Shown here one piece after another: positions 7,491-16,444 of a stretch of DNA of 64,000 nucleotides. How positions within the stretch are numbered: position 1 is the stretch's first letter; the number at the start of each line of letters is the position of its first letter. Location: positions 1-64,000 of the forward strand of contig CANFKE010000013.1 in assembly GCA_947447465.1 (NCBI GenBank), in the 5' to 3' direction. Both the position numbers and the translations under genes were made by a program. This stretch comes from Chitinophagaceae bacterium (GTDB taxonomy: Bacteria > Bacteroidota > Bacteroidia > Chitinophagales > Chitinophagaceae). Under the pieces are notes generated by a model, which searched no databases, was not told where the DNA came from, and saw nothing but the letters and a program-made list of their open reading frames with translations.

Positions 7491-9554
7491 TTGGCCAGGT
7501 TCTCATTACATAGTTTTTCGGGTCTTGTAGCAGTTGCCATGCTGTATGCAGCCACAGCTATAGGGCAGGGTGCTCCCCGCCAGATGAAACCTGAAGATAT
7601 TCCACCTCAGTACCGTCCCCCACACCCTGCTGCCAAGATGGTGGACCGCTACTTCCGCATAGACCCGAAAAGGGCTACAGAAGATGTGAATGGCGAAGAT
7701 GCTTTGCTACGGTCAAGAGAGTTCAAAAGGATAGATAGTACTTACTACGTCAGTTGGATGTATGAGGGGGCATTCAAGTATAATCACGCTGCTGATTACC
7801 TGGGTTTTAAAAATGCTATTTTCCCGCTCGCCCATGCGCTGGATCTGTTGGAGCACGACTACGATAAAGCCCTTAAGGTGCGCACTGACGATGTGCTTAC
7901 CTACATACCGGTGTATAAGTTGCAGATAGATTATACGCTCATTGCCAACTATCTCATGAACTGTTACAGCAATACCGATCAGCCCGATCAGGTTTTCAAG
8001 TTGCTGCGCAGAGCAAAGAAGTATAATTTTCAAAATCAGTATTATCTGGATGTGTATGACTACATGGCTTGGACAGTTCATCGCAACAGGTTCTATACAA
8101 GCGCCAGATACGATTTCCTCCGCAACTCCATTGATGAGAATGAACAGTTGGCCATGCGCTATCTCGATACAGCAATGAGAGTGATTGCCCGCAATAAGCC
8201 GCTGAATGAGAAGTTTCAACCCAATGTAGAGCGGGGGGAAAAGATGAGTGTGTATCACTATAAGAACATACTTTATAGTTATGCTTTCAATCAGGACTCT
8301 GCCGAGCATTATTTTGGATTGATGCGCGATGTTGGGAGATTGCCACATAACAACTACGCTACTTTCAAGGCGGTAAGCGGCGACTTTAAAACGGCTGAGG
8401 CAGAGTATAAGATAGCCTCTCAGATAGACAATGGAGACAAGCGCCTGCAGGAATGGGCCTATTATACTACCATACTGGATATTTATAAAGCAAAACCTCG
8501 TGAGGGCATACAGTTGGCAAAAGATATGATCAAAGCTGCGGGCACTACTCCCGGTTATGGCTGGTACAATATAGCTGCCGCTCGTTGTCTTATGTATGAT
8601 GGACAGATCTCTGAAGCGCAAAAGTATATAGACAGGGCTGCCGATTTTAAGGAGACACACATTGGTACAACACTCGGCCAGAGCCACTATGAGTTCAGCG
8701 TGCAGCTACTCAAATTGATTGGCAAAGAAAGGGAATGGAGCATGCAGCAGTTTGAGCACAATAATTGGTGGTATAATCCCGCTGTGCTGTTCGCTATGTC
8801 GGGCAAGGTATCTGAGCGCTATATGCAGCAGTTCCTCATCATCAATCAGTTTGCACAAAACCCCGAGCGCGACAGGGTGATCTATAAACTCTTCTCCAAC
8901 GAGAGTACTGTGTCTTGGGATGAGATATGGTACCTGATCCATGATTACAGCACACAGTATTTTGTGAAGCGTTTTGAACATGAGGCACAGACAGACAACA
9001 GAAAGTACATCCGTAAATACTTTAAGTTATTCAGTGCACGCTTAAAAATAAAACAAGGAAAGTATAAAGAGGCGAAAAGCGAATTGGACGCACTGCTCCG
9101 CACTCCTGACATTGAGCCTGAATATGAAAAAATGTTCACTGCTCGTTTGTATCAGGCAGAAGCTGAAGTGTGCAAAGAATTGAAATACACCGAAGAACTC
9201 AATGACTGGATGTATAAGCTATACATGACCTATCCGCAACTGGTGCCATTCAGCGGCATACCCATGAATATGACTCTGCACATAAGCGGTAATGAGGATA
9301 AGGCGATAGTAGAAAAACTAAAGTCTTGTAATATTAATTGGGTAACTAACAGCAGCATTCCTGCCGCCAATGTTTATATCTCTTTCTCCGGCACTGGAGA
9401 CAAAAAGAACATCACCTACTATGTGGTGGACAGAGGGGGTAATTACATAGTACAGAAACAAGCCTTCTCCTGGAGAAAAGCAGATGAAGCAGGCCAGTCA
9501 CTTGTGTATCGACTGTTTGACATTGGTAGTAGGATGCCTGATGGGGAGAGGTGA
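7491..9554 (+). CDS. Large exported TPR/helical-repeat protein
   Basis: A 687-residue protein with a signal peptide (LHSFSGLVAVAMLYAATAIGQ) followed by helical repeats of TPR/SEL1 character (for example ADYLGFKNAIFPLAHALDLL and GQISEAQKYIDRAADF). No in-frame ATG precedes the signal, so TTG at 7491 is taken as the start; an in-frame stop lies just upstream. The last 110 residues look like a separate alpha/beta segment (VYISFSGTGDKKNITYYVVD). It is likely periplasmic or outer-membrane associated. The function is unknown. Confidence 0.75.
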   Translation: MARFSLHSFSGLVAVAMLYAATAIGQGAPRQMKPEDIPPQYRPPHPAAKMVDRYFRIDPKRATEDVNGEDALLRSREFKRIDSTYYVSWMYEGAFKYNHAADYLGFKNAIFPLAHALDLLEHDYDKALKVRTDDVLTYIPVYKLQIDYTLIANYLMNCYSNTDQPDQVFKLLRRAKKYNFQNQYYLDVYDYMAWTVHRNRFYTSARYDFLRNSIDENEQLAMRYLDTAMRVIARNKPLNEKFQPNVERGEKMSVYHYKNILYSYAFNQDSAEHYFGLMRDVGRLPHNNYATFKAVSGDFKTAEAEYKIASQIDNGDKRLQEWAYYTTILDIYKAKPREGIQLAKDMIKAAGTTPGYGWYNIAAARCLMYDGQISEAQKYIDRAADFKETHIGTTLGQSHYEFSVQLLKLIGKEREWSMQQFEHNNWWYNPAVLFAMSGKVSERYMQQFLIINQFAQNPERDRVIYKLFSNESTVSWDEIWYLIHDYSTQYFVKRFEHEAQTDNRKYIRKYFKLFSARLKIKQGKYKEAKSELDALLRTPDIEPEYEKMFTARLYQAEAEVCKELKYTEELNDWMYKLYMTYPQLVPFSGIPMNMTLHISGNEDKAIVEKLKSCNINWVTNSSIPAANVYISFSGTGDKKNITYYVVDRGGNYIVQKQAFSWRKADEAGQSLVYRLFDIGSRMPDGER

Positions 9555-9591
9555 GGTAGGTGGCTCTGTATTTTATTTGATTTATATTTCA

Positions 9592-9599
9592 TATTTTTG
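9592..9599 (+). promoter_or_regulatory. -7 element of toxin-antitoxin operon
   Basis: TATTTTTG matches TAnnTTTG and ends 22 bp before the antitoxin ATG at 9622. The flanks are very AT-rich. No clear -33 box was found. Confidence 0.5.
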
Positions 9600-9621
9600 G
9601 TAAGTATTTTAAATAGGGAAT

Positions 9622-9792
9622 ATGGTGTTTATTATTAAAAAAGACGATGATAAAAAGGTGATTGAAGAGGCAGTAAGCAAACTTGAAAAGAAACCTGATC
9701 AACCGCGTCTGAGCGATTTTTATGGAAAGCTCAAAGGCAAATTTGAAGATGGTATGATCTACCAAAAGAAAGTTAGAGATGAGTGGAGTTAG
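9622..9792 (+). CDS. VapB-like antitoxin
   Basis: A 56-residue protein (start MVFIIKKDDDKKVIEEAVSK) whose C-terminal half, LSDFYGKLKGKFEDGMIYQKK, matches the small antitoxins that sit directly before PIN toxins in Bacteroidota. The C-terminal part would wrap the toxin; the N-terminal part may form the DNA-binding dimer. Its stop lies 14 nt inside the toxin gene, so the two are translationally coupled. It is easy to miss because of its length. Confidence 0.8.
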   Translation: MVFIIKKDDDKKVIEEAVSKLEKKPDQPRLSDFYGKLKGKFEDGMIYQKKVRDEWS

Positions 9793-10147
9793 TTATTTTG
9801 CAGATACTAACTGCTTCATTTATTTACTGAATGAAAATCCTTTACTACGTTCCTTTGCAGAGTATCACTGGGCTTATTCTTTCATAACTGAAATTGAACT
9901 GCTAAGTAAAAACACGTTAACTGTTCCCGACGAACAACTTATTCGACAGATGCTGGCCACTTGTCAAAAAACAGCATACAGTGAGTTGATTTCAGAACAT
10001 ACCATAATGATCAGGAGGAACTACAAGCTCAAGCTGCCGGATGCATTGATAGCTGCTTCTGCACTATCTCTGAATATTCCCCTGCTCACTGCAGACACTC
10101 AGTTTGCGAAAGTCAAAGAAATTGATTGTTTTATTTTAGAGCTTTGA
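9779..10147 (+). CDS. PIN-domain ribonuclease toxin (VapC-like)
   Basis: A 122-residue PIN domain with the four acidic Mg-binding positions in place: Asp9 (in FADTN), Glu38 (FITEIE), Asp88 (KLPDALIAA) and Asp106 (LLTADTQF). Family members cleave specific RNAs, such as tRNA or rRNA loops, when their antitoxin is degraded. It overlaps the upstream antitoxin gene by 14 nt. The length and motif order are complete, so the toxin looks intact. Confidence 0.88.
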   Translation: MSGVSYFADTNCFIYLLNENPLLRSFAEYHWAYSFITEIELLSKNTLTVPDEQLIRQMLATCQKTAYSELISEHTIMIRRNYKLKLPDALIAASALSLNIPLLTADTQFAKVKEIDCFILEL

Positions 10148-10322
10148 TTCCTGAGGCTTAATTCTCTTTTAATCTTTAATACGATGTCTGATAGATACTC
10201 AACTGATTTATTGGTCAGATAATATTTTGTTATTTGCCTTTCTTGCAAAGTTGTCATTTTCGGGCAACTTTTGTTTTATCTGTAAAGCAAAAACTATCTT
10301 AGCACTTATAAGCCTTTTGGTC

Positions 10323-12089
10323 ATGCTCACCTCACCCAACAAACTATCCAAGTACGCCTGTATATTATGCATAGCCATAATGTCGTTTACTTCGTTAGTG
10401 TATTTTCCTCGCTGGAATAAAGAAAATACAGAGGCGACCATATCATGGGATGTATCCGGTTATTACTGGTATTTACCTTCCATTTTTATCTATCACGATC
10501 TGAAGCATCAGGCATTCAAAGACAGTATTCTTAAAAAGTATCAGCCTACAAATAATTTTCAGCAGGGCTTTCAGTTGCCCGATGGCAACTATGTACTCAA
10601 GTATTCCTCGGGTATGGCTGTCATGTATCTGCCTTTCTTTACGGCCGCACACATGGTCGCAGGTTGGTTCGGCTACCCGCAGGATGGCTTTTCTACACCT
10701 TATCAGTTTGCTATACAGTTGGGTTCATTGCTCATGGCTGTGATAGGCCTTTGTTATCTGCGCAAGCTCATGCTCCGATACTATGAAGATAGAGTAGTTG
10801 CATGGGCATTACTTATACTGGTCATTGGAACGAACTACCTGAACGCAGGTATCATAGATGGAGCCATGTCGCATAACTGGTTGTTGACGATCTATGTGTT
10901 TATATTGATCAATACAGCCCGGTTCTACGACACATTTAAAGCTAAATATGCAGTAAGAATAGGATTGCTCATTGGCCTTGCAACACTTACCCGCCCAACT
11001 GATGCACTCTCAGCGCTTATCCCTCTTTTATGGGGAATGGAAAGCCTTTCGGTTAACGCTATATCGCAAAGGATAAGGCTCATGATTACGCACATCCGTC
11101 CATTGTTACTTGCGGTCCTTTGCGCCGCAGCAATGATATCTATCCAGCTTATTTATTGGAAATATGCCTCCGGACATTGGATAGTTTATAGCTATCAGGA
11201 TCAGCATCTTTATTTCCGCTCACCCAATTTTTCCGATTATACATTCAGCTATCGCACAGGCTGGCTGCGGTACACACCTATGATGATACTGGCATTTGTG
11301 GGGTTGATCCCTTTTTGGATAAAGGGTAGGAACAAGGTTGCTGTAACAACATTCTTTCTGGTCAATTACTATTTTATCTGTGCATGGAGTATTTGGTGGT
11401 TTGGTGGCAGGGCAATGGTGCAGAGCTATCCGGTGCTCATGTTTCCACTGGCATCGTTGCTAAGTATTGCGTTCGATAAAAAGATACTGGCTATCCTTCT
11501 TGTGCCAGTAGTGTTATTTTGTACTTATATGAATCTTTGGTTCACGCACCAATGCCACTGGGGGGGATTGTATGATACCGAGACCATGACAAAAGCCTAT
11601 TACAACAGAGTTGCGGGTCGCTGGTCAGTGCCTGCTTATACGGTAGTGCTTCGGGATAAAGCCGAGTTATACGAAGGGCAGCCGCAAAATGTACATGTGA
11701 TATACATGAATAGTTTTGAGCGAGACAGCATTGGGGGAGGCCATAAGGATGTAGGTAACAAGGAAACATTAGAGTTCAAATTCGCTGCCTCGCCCCGGCA
11801 CCAGCAATGGCTGCGCATGAGTGCTGGCTTTACTGGTAAAGAAAGGGAGAATGATATCTGGAAGATGGCTCAGTTTGTAGGTCGCGTTTACAAAGGCGGG
11901 GTAAAGCAAAAGGAGAACATGTTCAGGATTTACCGCTTACTTGGAGACAATGAGGTCAAAAACTTGTCTCTCGATATGAATGTGACGGGCATACAATACG
12001 ACAGTATCAGTATTGGCTTCTGGAATGGAGAAAGTGATAAACAACTCTTTGTCGATGATCTGAAGGTTATAAGTTTTGATGAAAAATAG
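10323..12089 (+). CDS. Polytopic membrane protein, GT-C-like glycosyltransferase
   Basis: A protein of about 588 residues with roughly ten transmembrane helices and a soluble C-terminal region of about 170 residues. After the first helix comes a loop with WDVSGYYWYLPSIFIYHDL; an acidic residue in this first periplasmic loop is typical of GT-C enzymes that use polyprenyl-phosphate sugars. The ATG at 10323 is favoured; an alternative ATG at 10227 would add 32 residues. The C-terminal domain (beta-rich, ...SIGFWNGESDKQLFVDDLKV) may bind glycan. Substrate unknown. Confidence 0.65.
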   Translation: MLTSPNKLSKYACILCIAIMSFTSLVYFPRWNKENTEATISWDVSGYYWYLPSIFIYHDLKHQAFKDSILKKYQPTNNFQQGFQLPDGNYVLKYSSGMAVMYLPFFTAAHMVAGWFGYPQDGFSTPYQFAIQLGSLLMAVIGLCYLRKLMLRYYEDRVVAWALLILVIGTNYLNAGIIDGAMSHNWLLTIYVFILINTARFYDTFKAKYAVRIGLLIGLATLTRPTDALSALIPLLWGMESLSVNAISQRIRLMITHIRPLLLAVLCAAAMISIQLIYWKYASGHWIVYSYQDQHLYFRSPNFSDYTFSYRTGWLRYTPMMILAFVGLIPFWIKGRNKVAVTTFFLVNYYFICAWSIWWFGGRAMVQSYPVLMFPLASLLSIAFDKKILAILLVPVVLFCTYMNLWFTHQCHWGGLYDTETMTKAYYNRVAGRWSVPAYTVVLRDKAELYEGQPQNVHVIYMNSFERDSIGGGHKDVGNKETLEFKFAASPRHQQWLRMSAGFTGKERENDIWKMAQFVGRVYKGGVKQKENMFRIYRLLGDNEVKNLSLDMNVTGIQYDSISIGFWNGESDKQLFVDDLKVISFDEK

Positions 12090-12106
12090 TGATGTACATA
12101 CTTATT

Positions 12107-12640
12107 TTAACCTTCATATCTTCTTAGCCCTTCTCCCGTTAGTAGAAAAAATCTTTCGTTATCCTGATCTTTAAAGAGAAGATATAGGTCATCAAACGCC
12201 TCCGGATGTGACGGTATGCGATCGCCAAACGACTGTATTCTTTTGATGTGGTCGCTTTTACGCTCCGGGCTCACTGCAAAATACATCGATGCGAAAGTAA
12301 AGCACCGGAACAATCCGGTCAAGGCAGACCTCTTTGTCGTCAGTATGCTCGGAATATCTACCACCAAATTCAGAAAATGGTATCGTTCTTTTGCATGGTC
12401 GGGAGGAGCCTTTGATAGTATGCGTGCACTTGTGCCGGTGTGCTCCTCATACAGAGTGCTTATGGCTTCCAATACCAACTCATCACTACATTCCTGTCTG
12501 ATACCGGCAAAAAAACAAAAAGGGGCTTCACTTGTCAGGTGTTCAAAGAGCGGCGTCCACTTGCTGTCGCCTAATTCTATCCATTCGTCATTATGCTCAA
12601 AAATATCCTCTGTCACCATTTTATCAATATAAATAAGCAT
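12107..12640 (-). CDS. Hypothetical protein
   Basis: A 177-residue acidic cytoplasmic protein without signal or membrane segment. I recognise no family. It starts 24 nt after the methylmalonyl-CoA epimerase stop on the same strand, so it is probably the second gene of that transcript. A shorter start (Met8, MVTEDIF) is possible. Its 3' end faces the GT-C-like gene with a 17-bp gap and no clear terminator between them. Confidence 0.6.
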   Translation of the reverse strand: MLIYIDKMVTEDIFEHNDEWIELGDSKWTPLFEHLTSEAPFCFFAGIRQECSDELVLEAISTLYEEHTGTSARILSKAPPDHAKERYHFLNLVVDIPSILTTKRSALTGLFRCFTFASMYFAVSPERKSDHIKRIQSFGDRIPSHPEAFDDLYLLFKDQDNERFFLLTGEGLRRYEG

Positions 12641-12664
12641 TGAACCATTGGGTCATTAAGCCGT

Positions 12665-13072
12665 TTAGACATTCTTTATTTCCATACACAACTCTATCAA
12701 TACACCATTGGTGCTTTTCGGATGCAGAAAGCACACCATCTTATTATCAGCACCCTTGAATGGTTCCTTATGTATTAGTTCAAAGTCTAATGCCTGAAGG
12801 CGCTTCATTTCTGCTTCAATATTCTCTACTTCAAAAGCTATGTGATGAATGCCCTCTCCTTTTTTAGCTATGAATTTGGCAATGGTACTCGACTCGTTCG
12901 ATGCGCAAACCAGTTCTATTTTAGAATCTCCCGTCCTGAAAAAGGCAGTTTCTACTCCTTCGCTGGCTACTGCTTCAGTTTTATAGCATGGGGTATTCAA
13001 TAGCTGTTCAAACAGCGGAATGGAGATGCTCAGATCCTTTACGGCAATACCTAAGTGTTCTATTTTCGACAT
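12665..13072 (-). CDS. mce: Methylmalonyl-CoA epimerase
   Basis: A 135-residue VOC-fold enzyme that interconverts (2S)- and (2R)-methylmalonyl-CoA in the propionate/succinate route together with B12-dependent mutase. The metal-ligand pattern of the family is visible: His6 in IEHLGIAV, Glu in IELVCA, His in GEGIHHIAFEV, and a final Glu in VLIELCME. The length is normal for the family. The gene for the mutase is not in the window. It is divergent from iscS. Confidence 0.92.
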   Translation of the reverse strand: MSKIEHLGIAVKDLSISIPLFEQLLNTPCYKTEAVASEGVETAFFRTGDSKIELVCASNESSTIAKFIAKKGEGIHHIAFEVENIEAEMKRLQALDFELIHKEPFKGADNKMVCFLHPKSTNGVLIELCMEIKNV

Positions 13073-13147
13073 TGTTGTATAGTTTTTATAAATAGGTTCA
13101 TTTATAGTATAGTTTAATATAAGGGGCTAAAAATAGCATAAACTGCG

Positions 13148-13155
13148 TACTTTTG
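13148..13155 (+). promoter_or_regulatory. -7 element of isc operon
   Basis: TACTTTTG matches TAnnTTTG and ends 27 bp before the iscS ATG at 13183. No good -33 TTTG is seen at 19-21 bp. Confidence 0.55.
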
Positions 13156-13182
13156 TACCAAATATCTACGAGAAGAAAGACC

Positions 13183-14403
13183 ATGGAATTGAACTTACCG
13201 ATATATTTAGACAATAATGCTACCACGCCGATGGATCCGCGTGTATTGGACGCTATGTTACCCTATTTTGTTGAAAAATTCGGTAACGCGGCCAGCAGGA
13301 ACCACTCATTTGGTTGGGTAGCAGAAGAGGCGGTTGATTATGCACGTGAACAGGTGGCTAAGCTCATCGGTGCCGACGCTAAAGAAATAATCTTTACATC
13401 AGGTGCTACCGAAGCCAATAATCTCGCACTTAAAGGTGTTTTCGAGATGTATGCTTCTAAAGGTAATCATATCATCACCTGCACTACCGAGCATAAAGCG
13501 GTACTGGATGCTTGCAAGCACATTGAGAAAATGGGCGGACAGGTGACTTACCTCGAAGTAAAGCCCGATGGACTGATAGATCTGGAAGAATTGGAAAAAG
13601 CCATCACAGATAAAACTGTACTTGTTTCTATCATGTATGGAAATAACGAAATCGGTGTTATCCAGCCTATCCGCGAAATAAGTGCTATCTGCCGCAAGCA
13701 TGGTGTACTTTTCTTCACAGATGGTACTCAGGCGGTTGGTAAAGTTCCTGTTGATGTGATAGCTGATGGTATCGACCTGATGTCTTTCAGCGGACATAAG
13801 ATGTACGGACCCAAGGGTGTTGGCGTATTGTATGTTCGTCGCAAGAACCCACGTGTAAAAGTTACTGCCCAGATGGACGGTGGCGGACACGAACGTGGTA
13901 TGCGCAGTGGTACGCTCAATGTGCCGGGTATTGTAGGTCTGGGCAAGGCTTGCGAACTGTGCATGAACGAGATGGAAAGTGAAGCAAAACGCCTTAGCGC
14001 TATGCGCGACAGGTTGGAGAACGCCTTGATGCAGATAGAAGAAGCTTATGTGAATGGTAACCGCGAACATCGCCTGCCGCACACAACTAATATTTCTTTC
14101 AAATATGTTGAGGGTGAAGGTTTGATGATGGGCTTTAATAAGAATATTGCCTTGTCAAGTGGATCTGCTTGTACCTCTGCATCTTTAGAGCCATCATATG
14201 TTCTGAAGGCTTTAGGTCTGGGCGATGATTTGGCTCATAGTTCATTGCGTTTCGGTCTTGGTCGCTTCACTACAGACGAGCAGATAGATTTCACAATAAA
14301 TGCGATAACATCTAGTGTATTGAAATTACGCGAAATGAGTCCGCTTTGGGAAATGTATAAAGAAGGTGTGGACATCGATGCGATAGCTTGGGCACACCAT
14401 TAA
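13183..14403 (+). CDS. iscS: Cysteine desulfurase IscS
   Basis: A 406-residue PLP enzyme that takes sulfur from cysteine for Fe-S cluster assembly. It looks like true IscS rather than SufS: start [20 protein letters not shown] Lys206 in [27 protein letters not shown], catalytic loop Cys330 in [16 protein letters not shown], and the C-terminal IscU-binding end [25 protein letters not shown] tail. The ATG at 13183 fits the family start; the TTG at 13153 lies in the promoter element. It heads iscS-iscU-iscA. IscR, HscA, HscB and ferredoxin are absent nearby. Confidence 0.95.
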   Translation: MELNLPIYLDNNATTPMDPRVLDAMLPYFVEKFGNAASRNHSFGWVAEEAVDYAREQVAKLIGADAKEIIFTSGATEANNLALKGVFEMYASKGNHIITCTTEHKAVLDACKHIEKMGGQVTYLEVKPDGLIDLEELEKAITDKTVLVSIMYGNNEIGVIQPIREISAICRKHGVLFFTDGTQAVGKVPVDVIADGIDLMSFSGHKMYGPKGVGVLYVRRKNPRVKVTAQMDGGGHERGMRSGTLNVPGIVGLGKACELCMNEMESEAKRLSAMRDRLENALMQIEEAYVNGNREHRLPHTTNISFKYVEGEGLMMGFNKNIALSSGSACTSASLEPSYVLKALGLGDDLAHSSLRFGLGRFTTDEQIDFTINAITSSVLKLREMSPLWEMYKEGVDIDAIAWAHH

Positions 14404-14470
14404 TGAATAAGTGGATCGGCTGATGTTATGATCGGTCGGTTCTTGTGAAAAAGAAAATATTATATAATAA

Positions 14471-14495
14471 ATAGGTGGTCAGCAATTTGCTGATC
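14471..14495 (+). promoter_or_regulatory. Intercistronic stem-loop A (iscS-iscU)
   Basis: The motif ATAGGTGGTCAGCAATT starts a hairpin, GGTGGTCAGC pairing with GCTGATCTCC (9 of 10 positions, one G-T pair) around a 5-nt loop, ending about 20 nt before the iscU ATG. The same motif precedes iscA. Confidence 0.5.
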
Positions 14496-14517
14496 TCCTC
14501 ATCAAAACATCAATAAA

Positions 14518-14931
14518 ATGGCATATTCAGATAAAGTTATCGATCATTATACCAACCCTAAGAATGTTGGAACTTTAGATAAATCAAAGACTAACGTAGG
14601 TACTGGACTGGTTGGTGCTCCTGAGTGCGGCGACGTAATGCGCCTGCAGATAGAGGTAGATCAGGAAAGCGGCCTTATCAGCGACGCAAAGTTCAAGACT
14701 TTCGGTTGCGGATCAGCTATCGCTTCTTCTTCTCTGGCTACTGAGTGGCTCAAAGGTAAGACCGTAGATCAGGCATTGGCTATCGACAATATGGATATTG
14801 TTGAAGAATTGAACCTGCCACCGGTAAAGATACATTGCTCGGTATTGGCCGAAGATGCTATCAAAGCTGCTATCAACGACTACCGTGTAAAGAACGGTTT
14901 GGCTGAATTGGAAACAGTAGCTGCTCACTAA
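14518..14931 (+). CDS. iscU: Fe-S cluster scaffold IscU
   Basis: A 137-residue scaffold on which the nascent cluster is built. Ligands are present: Cys37 and Asp39 (PECGDVM), Cys64 (FGCGSAIASS), His106 and Cys107 (KIHCSVLAEDAI). The chaperone-recognition sequence LPPVK (100-104), used by HscA in E. coli, is intact although no hscA/hscB is in the window. It follows iscS by 114 nt and precedes iscA by 87 nt; both gaps contain a related stem-loop. Confidence 0.95.
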   Translation: MAYSDKVIDHYTNPKNVGTLDKSKTNVGTGLVGAPECGDVMRLQIEVDQESGLISDAKFKTFGCGSAIASSSLATEWLKGKTVDQALAIDNMDIVEELNLPPVKIHCSVLAEDAIKAAINDYRVKNGLAELETVAAH

Positions 14932-14965
14932 TCAATATTTAATTTCAAATAAAATTGTCTCATTC

Positions 14966-14998
14966 ATAGGTGGTAAGCAGTTCTTACAACTTATGGAT
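14966..14998 (+). promoter_or_regulatory. Intercistronic stem-loop B (iscU-iscA)
   Basis: ATAGGTGGTAAGCAGTT repeats 15 of 17 bases of the motif before iscU. It can fold as GTAAG/CTTAC around CAGTT, with outer pairs GT/AC and CATA/TATG, and ends about 20 nt before the iscA ATG. Confidence 0.5.
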
Positions 14999-15018
14999 GG
15001 GATTTACGACTAAACAAA

Positions 15019-15345
15019 ATGATCTACGTAAGTGATAAAGCAAAGGAAAAAGTAGAACAACTCAGGCGCGATGCTGACCTGGGCGATGACTACTTTCTTC
15101 GTGTGAGTGTAGTAGGTGGGGGGTGCTCGGGGCTGTCTTATAAATTAGACTTCGATAACGAATCGCAACCAAAGGACCAGACATTCGAAGATCAGGGCGT
15201 GAAGCTGGTAACTGATCTGAAAAGTTTTTTATATCTCTGCGACACTACCCTCGACTTTTCTGACGGTCTGAACGGAAAGGGTTTTCACTTCAGCAATCCT
15301 AATGCCAGTCGCAGCTGCGGATGCGGTGAAAGTTTTGCAGTATAA
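15019..15345 (+). CDS. iscA: A-type Fe-S carrier IscA/HesB-like
   Basis: A 108-residue A-type carrier protein that accepts and delivers Fe-S clusters. The three conserved cysteines are present: Cys36 in GGGCSGLSY, and Cys100 and Cys102 in the C-terminal SCGCGESF. The segment SFLYLCDTTLDFSDGL, with an extra Cys74, corresponds to the family's beta hairpin. It is the last gene of the isc cluster and is followed by a terminator. Confidence 0.93.
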   Translation: MIYVSDKAKEKVEQLRRDADLGDDYFLRVSVVGGGCSGLSYKLDFDNESQPKDQTFEDQGVKLVTDLKSFLYLCDTTLDFSDGLNGKGFHFSNPNASRSCGCGESFAV

Positions 15346-15375
15346 ATTGATTTTATTAGCATAATATATTTACAG

Positions 15376-15412
15376 GAGCATTGGTTTTACGGCCAATGCT
15401 CTTCTTGTTTTC
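15376..15412 (+). terminator. Terminator of isc operon
   Basis: A 9-bp stem (GAGCATTGG / CCAATGCTC) with an 8-nt loop is followed by TTCTTGTTTT. Confidence 0.8.
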
Positions 15413-15527
15413 TGTGTTACATCAATATTTGTTTATTGTAAGATTGACTGTTAGCAATAAAAGTCAGACATTCGCGTTTTATATTGTGGCTTCATTCTAT
15501 GGTGGGCTCATTTTGAGTTTTTAGATT

Positions 15528-16397
15528 ATGCGTAAATTACTGGTTCCTGTTATTCTTATAGCTTTTCTCGTTACGGGTAACTCCTCGTTGGCGCAGTCTT
15601 TTTTTACGGCTAATGAATACGGTATTGCAGTAGGTGCCAGTCAATACTTTGGCGACCTGAATGAAAATTATGGCTTCAAGACGGTTAATATGGCCTATGG
15701 TATCTATGGCCGCAGGCGCATGAACTCATACATCGCGCTGAAACTTTCAGGCAATTATACACAGGTAGGGTATGATGATAAGTTCAATACCATACCATAC
15801 AAGGTTTCCCGCAATCTCAATTTTAAAAGCAAAGTAATAGAAGCATCTTTTCAGGCCGAGTTCAACTTTTTCCGATTCATTACCGGAGATAGGAGCTTTA
15901 GGTTCACACCATATCTCACCGGTGGCATAGGCGCATTCTATTACAACCCTTATACTACCTACAACGGGTACACTTACGATCTTCGCCCGCTGGGCACCGA
16001 AGGGCAGAATACAGGGCAATACGATAGCAGAAAATATACCAGTATCGCGGTTTGTTTTCCTATAGGTGCTGGTATTAAGTATTGGCTCGCCCCGGGTGTC
16101 AACCTGTCCTTCGAGATCGTTGACAGGCTCACCACCACCGACTATCTCGACGACGTCAGTCAGACCTACGTAGGTGCAGATAAGTTTCCGCGCAGCACAG
16201 CCTTGAATCCGGCTAAATCACTGCAAGATCGCAGTATAGAAATATCCGGTAATCCTGAGTTGGGTCGCGTAGGGAAGCAACGCGGCAATTCCAGCAGCAG
16301 CGATCAGTACCTTATGGCTATGTTCAGTATCTCTTTCAACTTCACCACCTACAAGTGCCCGGCATTCATGAGTAGAGATCTGATCAAGACCTATTGA
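15528..16397 (+). CDS. PorG-like outer-membrane beta-barrel (DUF6089)
   Basis: A 289-residue protein with a signal peptide (LVPVILIAFLVTGNSSLAQ) and an eight-strand-type barrel. The start NEYGIAVGASQYFGDLNENYGF is characteristic of the DUF6089 family, which includes PorG, an outer-membrane partner of the T9SS ring in Porphyromonas. The middle has the strand pair RFTPYLTGGIGAFYYNP, and the C-terminal end carries MAMFSISFNFTTYKCP. PorX, a T9SS regulator, is encoded 0.7 kb downstream. Whether this copy is the T9SS PorG or a paralogue is not decided by sequence alone. Confidence 0.8.
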   Translation: MRKLLVPVILIAFLVTGNSSLAQSFFTANEYGIAVGASQYFGDLNENYGFKTVNMAYGIYGRRRMNSYIALKLSGNYTQVGYDDKFNTIPYKVSRNLNFKSKVIEASFQAEFNFFRFITGDRSFRFTPYLTGGIGAFYYNPYTTYNGYTYDLRPLGTEGQNTGQYDSRKYTSIAVCFPIGAGIKYWLAPGVNLSFEIVDRLTTTDYLDDVSQTYVGADKFPRSTALNPAKSLQDRSIEISGNPELGRVGKQRGNSSSSDQYLMAMFSISFNFTTYKCPAFMSRDLIKTY

Positions 16398-16444
16398 TCC
16401 TACTTCTGGTAGCCGGCAGGCAATAGGCTTATTTCATGACCTGC

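Noticed and set aside
10227..10322. Extended N-terminus for the GT-C-like protein
   Set aside because: The extra 32 residues contain an additional hydrophobic stretch that conflicts with the first membrane helix; the ATG at 10323 fits better, though proof is lacking.
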